DNA from: Bacillota bacterium
GTDB taxonomy: Bacteria; Bacillota; Dethiobacteria; DTU022; UBA8154
NCBI GenBank assembly: GCA_012837615.1
Contig: DUQX01000115.1
Location: forward strand, 1-46,316
Length of the DNA stretch: 46,316 nucleotides
Direction of reading: 5' to 3'
The position numbers were made by a program, and so were the translations under genes. Of this stretch, positions 39,151 through 46,316 are shown piece after piece (within the stretch, counting starts at the first letter, position 1; each line of letters starts with the position of its first letter). Under the pieces are notes generated by a model. That model was given only the letters and a program-made list of their open reading frames with translations. It had not been told where the DNA came from and did not search any database.

Positions 39151-40032
39151 TTGATGAAAGAGCCGTTCAATATTATAAAATCATTTATTGAAGAAGGGGT
39201 ATCCCCTTCGGGCAGGGTTTATTCAAAAATATCCTTCAAAGCCGTGCAGCTAGCGGCGTTGCAGCTGTCCTGTTCTATAAAAGAAGTAGAAATTACAGCA
39301 CTAGAAAACGGCGTCGTGCCTGAACGTTATGAACGCAGCCTGGGTACTATCGGGGGTGCTGAAGGTCAAATTGTTTTGTTAAAATCACGGGCAGCAGTGG
39401 TAGGCTTAGGCGGCTTGGGTGGATTTGCTTCAGAACTTTTGGCGAGAATGGGAGTGGGGACTCTCGTCCTCATCGATGGCGATAGTTTCAGTGAGAGCAA
39501 TCTAAATCGCCAGCTTCTTGCGACCGAAGAAAATATTGGGCAAAGTAAGGCAGAAGCTGCGCGGCAGAGGATTAAGCTGATAAATGCCGCTGTGGAAACG
39601 GTTGTTCATAAAGAGATGGCAATAAAGGAAAACATCGGCTTTATGCTCCGGGGCTGTAATGTGGTTCTGGACTGTTTGGACAACCTACAAACACGTTTTT
39701 TGCTGCAGGATTCCTGCCAACAACTCGGTATACCCCTGGTTCATGGAGCTATTGCACAGTTTTTTGGCCAGGTATCCACTATTATGCCGGGGGACCCCGG
39801 CTTCAAAGCTATTTATAAATTTTATGAAAAAGGAAAAGATAAGGGTATAGAAAGAGAACTGGGAAATCCCTCTACGACACCTGCCCTGGTTTCTGCCTGG
39901 CAGGTCCAGGAGGCAATAAAAGTCTTGTTAAGTAATGAGGCGACTTTACGCAATCGTCTGTTATTTATTGATACATTGCATGGGGGTACGGAAACTATTT
40001 TGCTGAATGAGGATGAAAAGAACGATGAGTGA
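39151..40032 (+). CDS. HesA/MoeB/ThiF-family protein
   Basis: AAVVGLGGLGGFASELLARMGVGTLVLIDGDSFSESNLNRQLL. Confidence 0.88.
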   Translation: MMKEPFNIIKSFIEEGVSPSGRVYSKISFKAVQLAALQLSCSIKEVEITALENGVVPERYERSLGTIGGAEGQIVLLKSRAAVVGLGGLGGFASELLARMGVGTLVLIDGDSFSESNLNRQLLATEENIGQSKAEAARQRIKLINAAVETVVHKEMAIKENIGFMLRGCNVVLDCLDNLQTRFLLQDSCQQLGIPLVHGAIAQFFGQVSTIMPGDPGFKAIYKFYEKGKDKGIERELGNPSTTPALVSAWQVQEAIKVLLSNEATLRNRLLFIDTLHGGTETILLNEDEKNDE

Positions 40033-40207
40033 CGATAATGATAAGAAAAAGAAAAAGCAACTGGCAAAGAAAATAAAGGAAGAAATCGCCAGTGAACTCG
40101 GATTTGAAGATATTATTGCTAACAAAGGTTGGGCTAATCTTACATCGAGGGAAACCGGAAAAATTGGAGGTTATGTGGCAAAAAGGTTAAAGAAAGAAAA
40201 ACAATAA
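40025..40207 (+). CDS. Small acid-soluble spore protein, alpha/beta type (SspF-like)
   Basis: KIKEEIASELGFEDIIANKGWANLTSRETGKIGGYVAKRLKKE. Confidence 0.75.
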   Translation: MSDDNDKKKKKQLAKKIKEEIASELGFEDIIANKGWANLTSRETGKIGGYVAKRLKKEKQ

Positions 40208-40266
40208 ACTTTTGGTTTTAGTAACAAAAGTGCTTAATAAGCATAAACGGTTTACAATAATTGCGG

Positions 40267-40680
40267 TTAAATTGCCCGGTGTCCCAGGCCAACGCATACC
40301 TCGTTTAAATGGAGAAGGCCTATGGCAAAGAATATCGCTACAGCAACATTGTCTCCTTTTCTGGCGATGCCGACTTTGCCGCCGACATTCAGCCCCATAG
40401 CTTTTGGCATCACCTGGGAAAGGGCTTCCCTGGTTGCGCCCGCAACCGCTCCTTCACCGAGATGTGTTTCGTCGACGATATTTTCTCTTTTAGCTGCAAC
40501 AACAGCTCTTTCCATTACTTTTTGCAGCGAATTCAGGAATTCGCCCCCATAATCAACAGCTGTTGCTTTTATTCCTTCCCCAAGGTATTTTTCCTTAAGT
40601 TTTTTCTCCGCCTCCCTGCCGGGGCTCAGGGCAAGTTGCAATGCAGCTCGGGCTGCTATAACGCTTTCAACCCTGTTCAT
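40267..40680 (-). CDS. HutP-family protein
   Basis: C-terminal half GINVGGKVGIARKGDNVAVAIFFAIGLLHLNEVCVGLGHRAI-type sequence (actual: GLNVGGKVGIARKGDNVAVAIFFAIGLLHLNEVCVGLGHRAI). Confidence 0.75.
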   Translation of the reverse strand: MNRVESVIAARAALQLALSPGREAEKKLKEKYLGEGIKATAVDYGGEFLNSLQKVMERAVVAAKRENIVDETHLGEGAVAGATREALSQVMPKAMGLNVGGKVGIARKGDNVAVAIFFAIGLLHLNEVCVGLGHRAI

Positions 40681-40713
40681 ATATTTTCCTCCCCCTTACA
40701 GGCTCTTTCCAAA

Positions 40714-40722
40714 ATTATACCA
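40714..40722 (-). promoter_or_regulatory. Extended -10 promoter element for the HutP-family gene
   Basis: TGGTATAAT on the minus strand, with AGGGGGAGG SD downstream. Confidence 0.5.
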
Positions 40723-40749
40723 TATTTCCCTGCATAATAAAATAAGAAC

Positions 40750-41167
40750 CCACAATGACCTTTGCTTCCGGCTGTATCAGACCCTTTTTACAGCCTGTTA
40801 CAGTCCTTTGACTGCAACAGACCGCATCAGAGAGCCTGATACAACCTTGACTCGATCAGTATAAATCCCCTTGGAAGCCGCTGACGATTTTCCGACCGTC
40901 AGCGACCTCATTGCCATATTGTGAAACTCCGTGTAACAAAAAATTTTTTTAATTTTTTATGGGAACTTATACTGATCTTTGCTCGACTGTGTTATGTCCT
41001 TGATGACCCCAGAATGGCCTTCCATGGTCATTCTGGAGCCAATGCAGAACATAACACAATCTTCCCGCCGGCTGTTATAGAGCCTTTATTGACCCTATAA
41101 CAGCCTTTGGCCGGCTGCTGTAAAGCCATAAAGAGACCTTACAGCAACCTTGGCTCGGCCATTGTGG
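40750..41167. repeat. Nested multi-hairpin array: 18 arms forming nine nested inverted repeats, joined by a recurring ACCTTTG-CTCGG-like linker
   Basis: Z CCACAATG 40750-40757/41160-41167; A TGTATCAG 40773-40780/40836-40843; B CTGTTACAG 40795-40803/40812-40820 (one mismatch); C GATCAGTATAA 40854-40864/40967-40977; D CGCTGACG 40879-40886/40897-40904; E TGTGTTATGT 40988-40997/41049-41058; F CCAGAATGGCC 41009-41019/41026-41036 (one G-U); G GGCTGTTATAG 41070-41080/41095-41105; H TGCTGTAA 41116-41123/41139-41146. Confidence 0.93.
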
Positions 41168-41366
41168 ACCCTTATCACGGTTTTATTTTAACCAGTACTA
41201 GAGAATTTATGAACATTTATGTCTGGTAACTTATGGAAAAACAAAATTTAAAGTATAATTTAAAATATTTTATATTTTTTTAAAAAGAGCAGGATATTGC
41301 AAGGTTATAACGAATTACTAAAAATAGTGGAACAAGTAAAAACCTAACCTCCTACAAAATATTTTT

Positions 41367-41396
41367 AACAGGGGAGTGTAATCTCCTGTTTTTTTT
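41367..41396 (+). terminator. Plus-strand intrinsic terminator with no annotated plus-strand gene upstream
   Basis: AACAGGGGAG tgtaat CTCCTGTT TTTTTT. Confidence 0.65.
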
Positions 41397-41401
41397 GAAA
41401 A

Positions 41402-41432
41402 AAATAAAGCCGTATAATAACGGCTTTATTTT
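41402..41432 (-). terminator. Terminator overlapping the end of the SleB-like gene (potentially bidirectional)
   Basis: AAATAAAGCCGT tataat ACGGCTTTATTT. Confidence 0.7.
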
Positions 41433-41989
41433 ACAAAGATGTGATTTCCTATTTTAGTACAATATGGCCTGCAGCGTATCCAGTAGTTTGAGGTTTTTGC
41501 GGGATTATAGAATGATAATGCCCCACCCGTTGGATCGTTGCCATGTAGAGCTTCTTTAACTGCCTCATAGGCAATTTTGTCAGCCGGCAGGTTAATTTGA
41601 CCGTTACCCACCGGGCAGTACTGGAAGCCGTGGTTGTATTCGTAGATAACATCCCCTATAGTATCGGGGTAGGCGGGGTTTTCTACCCTGTTTAAAACAG
41701 TTGCTGCAACTGCTACCTTGCCTTTATACGGTTCACCTTTTGCTTCAGCGTGTACCAGCCTGGCGAGCAGATCAATGTCCTGTGAATCGTAGTTTTTTAT
41801 TTTATCCTCTGCTACTGGTTTTTTGCCATCAAGAAGTTCTGTGGAACCTATTTTATCATTTTTCTGTAACGCGTTAGTATTTTCAATAACCGATAATGCA
41901 TTTAACGGTTTATCCAGAACAGCTTCTGTTTTTGCAGGGCAGTTCATAAAAAGGGAAATACAGGTGAACATTACCAGAAATGCCTTCAT
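41426..41989 (-). CDS. SleB/CwlJ-type cell wall hydrolase
   Basis: DIDLLARLVHAEAKGEPYKGKVAVAATVLNRVENPAYPDTIGDVIYEYNHGFQYCPVGNGQINLPAD; N-terminal signal-like segment. Confidence 0.92.
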   Translation of the reverse strand: MKAFLVMFTCISLFMNCPAKTEAVLDKPLNALSVIENTNALQKNDKIGSTELLDGKKPVAEDKIKNYDSQDIDLLARLVHAEAKGEPYKGKVAVAATVLNRVENPAYPDTIGDVIYEYNHGFQYCPVGNGQINLPADKIAYEAVKEALHGNDPTGGALSFYNPAKTSNYWIRCRPYCTKIGNHIFVK

Positions 41990-42007
41990 TTTATATTCCT
42001 CCCTTTT

Positions 42008-42130
42008 GCCTCCGGGGTTAGCTGACGGGTTCGGGCAGGGAAAGCCCTAAATTAATTCACCCCCAAATGGTTTCCCCGTACCCCCAGAAGGGGGATTCGG
42101 CCATTATTGCCGGCATTTTCGGCTGCCCGT
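42008..42130 (-). ncRNA. Cyclic di-AMP riboswitch (ydaO-yuaA type)
   Basis: Minus-strand reading: GGGGAAACCATTTGGGGGTGAATTAATTTAGGGCTTTCCCTGCCCGAACCCGTCAGCTAACCCCGGAGGCAAAAGGGAGG, the characteristic core, directly 5' of a cell wall hydrolase. Confidence 0.93.
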
Positions 42131-42159
42131 AGTATAACAAAAACCTCTGCGTTGCTCAA
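42131..42159 (-). promoter_or_regulatory. Promoter of the c-di-AMP riboswitch transcript
   Basis: Minus strand TTGAGC-N17-TATACT, just upstream of the riboswitch. Confidence 0.7.
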
Positions 42160-42390
42160 ACAGGCCTAAGCAGAGGATATATGCAATAATAAGTCTTACG
42201 GGGGATGAGTTTACATAAATCCTTAAAAGCCCCCTATACCCCCCAAAACTGGTAAAAAACTTTTTGATGGAAAAACATTACTGCTGGGATTTGTCCCGGT
42301 ATTGTCAAGGATCTGTTGTAGCGTTGGTAAAAAGCAAGCCTCGGGTTTTTGCAAAATTATCCGGTATTACCGCGGGATATTTCTGTTACA

Positions 42391-44061
42391 CTAGGTAATT
42401 GATGGGGATTTGTCTTGCTGGCTGTTTACTGTTTTCCGGTACATTTTTTCGTAATATTCCTTGATCATTCTCTCAGAAGTAAAATAATCTTTTGCCATTT
42501 TTATACTTGCACGCATCATTTCGATCCACTTGGGGCGGTTTTGATAGTAAGTGGGTATAGCTTCATGAATAAGGATCTGGTAAAGCGCTTCCAGATCGCG
42601 CTCATCTTCGTCAGCATCTTCAAGGGATGTGTGGGGGTATTCGTCCAGCAGCCAGCCGCAAACCCCATGTTTTACGCCTTCCCCTACCCAGCCGTCCAGC
42701 ACGCTTAAATTAAGAGCACCGTTTAAGGCTGCTTTCATCCCCGAGGTACCGCTTGCTTCGAGAGGGCGGCAGGGGTTGTTAAGCCATATATCGCAGCCCC
42801 GAACGATTAAGCGCGCTATCTTTTTATTGTAGTTTTCCAGGAAGATAACATTGTCCTTGAAGTGTCGGTCCATCTTAACCAGCTCTTTTATGATACTCTT
42901 GCCGATGTCATCTTCTGGATGCGCTTTACCGGAAAAAAGCAGTTGTAGTTTTCCTTCTTCAAGAACAGGGGAGATTACCGCAGTATTTCTAAAAATAAGG
43001 TCTGTCCTCTTATAAGCCGCTGCCCGCCGGGCAAACCCCACCACCAAAGCATCCGGGTTCATCCGCGAACCTGTTTTCTGATAGACAAAGTCTATTAATT
43101 CTTTTTTCAGTTTCATATGGGCCTCCCAGAGCCCGTTGCCTTGTTCATAGGCCTCATTTATCTCCGGTGCCTGCCAGGTGTTAACATGAACACCGTTAGT
43201 AATAGAGATGATTGGAGCCTTATTGTCAATGCCCTCCCACATCTTTCTTGCTGTGTAGCCGTGCATTTCGGACACGCCGTTGCTTATGTAGGATAGGCGT
43301 AAAGCTGCTGCGGTCATATTGAATGGATCGCCGCCTAATTTGAGCAGTTGCTCGTAACTTAAGGTGTTATTTGCCCCTAAACGGAAAAGCAAGTCGTAAT
43401 TATGCTTTTCGTTGCCTGCCTCTACCGGGGTATGCGTAGTAAAGACCACCTGCCGGCGGGTCATCTCCCAGGCCTCTTCAAAAGAAAGGCCCATCTGTTC
43501 CATTTTTTCTCTAATCAGTTCCAGGCCGGCTAGTAAAGCGTGTCCTTCATTAAAATGGTAAACGTCAACATCAATGTTCATAGCCCGCAGTGCTCTGATA
43601 CCGCCGATACCCAGGATTATTTCCTGGGTAATACGGTCCTCACTCCCTCCGGAGTAGAGCCTTGCCGTAAAGTTGCCGTGCTTTTTACCCGGTTTTCCGG
43701 CATCAAGTAGGTAAAGGGAAGCATTATTGAACTGATCGGTATGCCAGACCTTCAGTTCAACTTCATCACCGCCGATGGATACTGTAACTGTAACTCCTGT
43801 ATCGTCCAGGAATTCATAGTTATAGTTGGGATAGATGTCGTAAGGATTTCCATCAGCATCTATGTATTGTTCGGTATAGTCCTGCCTCCAGAGTATTCCG
43901 ATACCGATTACGGGCAGGTTAAGATCTTTTGCTGCTTTTAGGTAATCGCCTGCTAGCACTCCCAGCCCCCCGGCATAAATGGGGAGCTTTTCATGTAAGC
44001 AATATTCCATACAGAAGTAAGCAACTCGAGGGAAATATTTAGCTTCTTTTGTGTTATTCAA
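42391..44061 (-). CDS. glgP: Alpha-glucan phosphorylase (GT35, short form)
   Basis: [74 protein letters not shown]-type region (actual DGWVGEG). Confidence 0.92.
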   Translation of the reverse strand: [556 protein letters not shown]

Positions 44062-44327
44062 AGAAAAATCCCGTCTTTCCGGTCCTGTATTAGTTCTATT
44101 TGAGCTGGATTCCTTATTCCAGCTCTCTTGCTTCTGGACAGTTTACTTTAAATATAATCTCTACATAGCTTTTACAAATATACCGGCAATCATTCGCTTT
44201 CCCAAAACGGAAAAAGTTGACAATTTGTTTACCATTTGTTTATATGGGCTTTGCATTTCAGCGGTATATTAGAAGTGGGAAAGAAGATCTATTGTACGCT
44301 GGAAGATGTATTTAGGAGAGAAAAAAC

Positions 44328-45416
44328 ATGGAATATTTACGGAAGGTCAGAAGTAAAAGATTTAAGGAAATTGATGCGCTCAGAGGGTTAGCAGTGCTGA
44401 TTATGGTGTTCAGCCACGCTTTACGCTGGGTTTATGCCGGTAATCCTGTTGACATTATCGGCTTATTTGGTGATCATACGCCGGGAGATATCGCGACGCC
44501 TATGTTTTATCTGGCAGCGGGTTTATCTTTGTATTATTCCATGCAAAGCCGTTTCATTAGGAATGCTGATCCGACAAGTATATGGAAAGATTACTCTGTT
44601 CGTATGGGAAAACTTTTTTTAATCGGCGTTGCTATGTCCTTCACTTGGGGGGTATTACAAGCGCAGGCAATTTCCCTTTTTCTGCTAATGTGGCTTATTC
44701 TATCTGCGGCCAGGATCTGCAATTTTAATCGATTGCGCTCTTTTTTCCCCGGCATTTTAGTGCTGGTTCTGACCTTGCACCTGCTGCTTTCCGAATGTTC
44801 TTTACCCTTCTTTTGGGAAAAACTGCTCGCGGGAAAGTTTCCCCTGTTCGCTATTATGTTTATAAATGCTGCCGGGTTTTATTATGCTCCTTACCTGCGT
44901 TCTCATTCCTTTTCTACCGATTGTACTGTGTTGGGGGCTGGTTCGATTGCAGCCGCCCTGCTACTGGCCGAAAACGGGACTGCCATCGAGCGTTATGGTG
45001 CATCAATTACTTTTCTTCTATTGGGAGTTGGTCTGAGTGTCTTTTTGCTCGGCATTTTCCATTCCAGATTATTTCAAAAAACATTTTTCTTTCGCTGTTT
45101 TACATTAGTTGGCAAGGATGCCTTATTTCTTTTTGTTTTCCACTATGCGGCCTTTTTCCTTCCTCTTTACTTCCTCGGTTTACAGGAGAAAATGTCCCCA
45201 GCGGGCGCTTTGATTTTTTCCATTGCTGTCGTGGTGGCGGTAATTATAACCGCCGTACTGCGCAGGAACAGTAATATAACGGTTTACAACCTTCTTGATA
45301 TGATTTTCATTTCAATCTGGTCAACTGTGCTGTCTCCGATGCTCAGAAGTTCGGATTCCCTTACTCGTAGACAAATAGCTTGTCCTGAAGAGGCCGGTGC
45401 GCGGTTGGACAGGTAA
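44328..45416 (+). CDS. Heparan-alpha-glucosaminide N-acetyltransferase-like (DUF1624) membrane protein
   Basis: RFKEIDALRGLAVLIMVFSHALRWVYAG, multiple TM segments. Confidence 0.7.
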   Translation: MEYLRKVRSKRFKEIDALRGLAVLIMVFSHALRWVYAGNPVDIIGLFGDHTPGDIATPMFYLAAGLSLYYSMQSRFIRNADPTSIWKDYSVRMGKLFLIGVAMSFTWGVLQAQAISLFLLMWLILSAARICNFNRLRSFFPGILVLVLTLHLLLSECSLPFFWEKLLAGKFPLFAIMFINAAGFYYAPYLRSHSFSTDCTVLGAGSIAAALLLAENGTAIERYGASITFLLLGVGLSVFLLGIFHSRLFQKTFFFRCFTLVGKDALFLFVFHYAAFFLPLYFLGLQEKMSPAGALIFSIAVVVAVIITAVLRRNSNITVYNLLDMIFISIWSTVLSPMLRSSDSLTRRQIACPEEAGARLDR

Positions 45417-45592
45417 AAAGAAAAAGAAAAGAAAAAGATTATGGCATGGTTCAACCCTAACGCGGGGTTAGGGGGTTATTAAGACATTAACCCTATATCT
45501 TCTCATGCATCATTCTTTTATTCTCTTTAGGCGAAACAGTATTTTAGAAAAACGAGCTTTTGGAAAAAAATCATAGGTATATTATTCTACAG

Positions 45593-45633
45593 AAAGCTGC
45601 CATAAACTACCAGAGGGTATGGCAGCTTTTTTT
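45593..45633 (+). terminator. Strong intrinsic terminator
   Basis: AAAGCTGCCATA aactaccagaggg TATGGCAGCTTT TTTT. Confidence 0.85.
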
Positions 45634-45686
45634 AGAATATATTACATATGCATTATCTTGTGCAAATTTTGAAAGGGGGGCAAGTC

Positions 45687-46316
45687 TTGGAAATTTCCCG
45701 CCACGCCCTTGTGATAGAAGATGATAATGATATTTGCGAGCTTGTGCGCATTGTCTTGAGAGCGGAAGATTTTAATGTGGATATTGCTTATGATGGCCAG
45801 GAAGGGTTGCAGATGGCCTTTGAAAAACAGTACAACTTGATTATTTTGGATTTGATGCTGCCCAAACTTGACGGCTGGGAAATTTGCCGCCGCCTGCGAG
45901 AAAATCCGGCTACGCGGGGTATTCCGATTATCATGCTTACTGCCAAGGGTGAAGAAGAAGACAAGGTTTTGGGCTTTGAAGTAGGAGCGGATGATTACAT
46001 AACAAAACCCTTTCGTCCAAGGGAATTCCTGGCCAGAGTAAATGCGCTATTGAGGCGCAGCTTAAACTATAACCAGCCTGAAGAGGCGCTGACATTTGGG
46101 AAGCTGACCATTTACCCTCATAATTATCAGGTGGTTGTTGGGGATAGACAGATAAATCTAACACCGAAAGAATTTGAGCTGCTTGCTCTTCTCGCCCGTA
46201 ATACAGGACGTGCTTTTAAGCGGGAGCAGCTGTTACAGATGGTTTGGGAGTATGATTACCCCGGCAGTACTAGAACTGTTGACGAACACGTAAAGAGAAT
46301 CAGGCAAAAAATATCC
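45687..46316 (+). CDS. OmpR/PhoB-family response regulator, 3' end truncated by the window
   Basis: TTG start after gaaagggggg; LEISRHALVIEDDNDICELVRIVLRAEDFNVDIAYDG...LIILDLMLPKLDGWEICRRL; winged-helix C-terminus to the window edge. Missing from the ORF track because it has no stop in the window. Confidence 0.92.
   Translation, partial: MEISRHALVIEDDNDICELVRIVLRAEDFNVDIAYDGQEGLQMAFEKQYNLIILDLMLPKLDGWEICRRLRENPATRGIPIIMLTAKGEEEDKVLGFEVGADDYITKPFRPREFLARVNALLRRSLNYNQPEEALTFGKLTIYPHNYQVVVGDRQINLTPKEFELLALLARNTGRAFKREQLLQMVWEYDYPGSTRTVDEHVKRIRQKIS

Noticed and set aside
40212-40737. Plus-strand ORFs 40212-40400, 40309-40737 and 40322-40552
   Set aside because: Antisense to the HutP-family gene, which has a good SD, promoter and recognizable sequence.
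40750-41167. Interpretation of the hairpin cluster as CRISPR, integron attC array, simple BIME/REP or consecutive terminators
   Set aside because: There is no constant full-length repeat with unique spacers, no attC core sites, arms differ between hairpins, they are nested inside larger helices, and no U-tracts follow the individual hairpins.

Overview
This 46.3 kb window is chromosomal sequence from a spore-forming, probably acetogenic or syntrophic Firmicute of the Clostridia/Peptococcaceae type. Most of it is ordinary core genome. In order it carries: a Wood-Ljungdahl block (acsB 3' end, acsC, acsD, acsE, metV, metF); a YhaM-like nuclease; a TPR protein; an M23 peptidase; a DUF3786 gene with pyrBCKDF; nfo and radA; EamA and MFS transporters; tRNA-Ser; carD; a PIN-TRAM protein; ispDF; a Cys T-box with cysE, cysS and rlmB; sigH overlapping a tRNA-Gly; spore coat genes; a nucleotidyltransferase/pseudo-phosphomutase fusion; rplU-prp-rpmA-obgE-nadD; an RRM protein; yqeK-LCP-rsfS; a sirtuin, ThiF and SASP; a HutP-family gene; a c-di-AMP riboswitch with a SleB-like hydrolase; glgP; a DUF1624 protein; and a truncated response regulator. 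The most unusual feature is the gene-free interval at about 40750-41167. It contains 18 short arms that form nine properly nested, mostly perfect 8-11 bp inverted repeats (Z(A(BB')A' C(DD')C' E(FF')E' GG' HH')Z'). The arms are separated by a recurring linker of the type ACCTTTG-CTCGG. The interval therefore reads as a degenerate tandem repeat of about 22 nt whose variable halves pair with each other. I know of no named family that matches it. All calls were made by eye from the sequence; no searches or folding programs were run.
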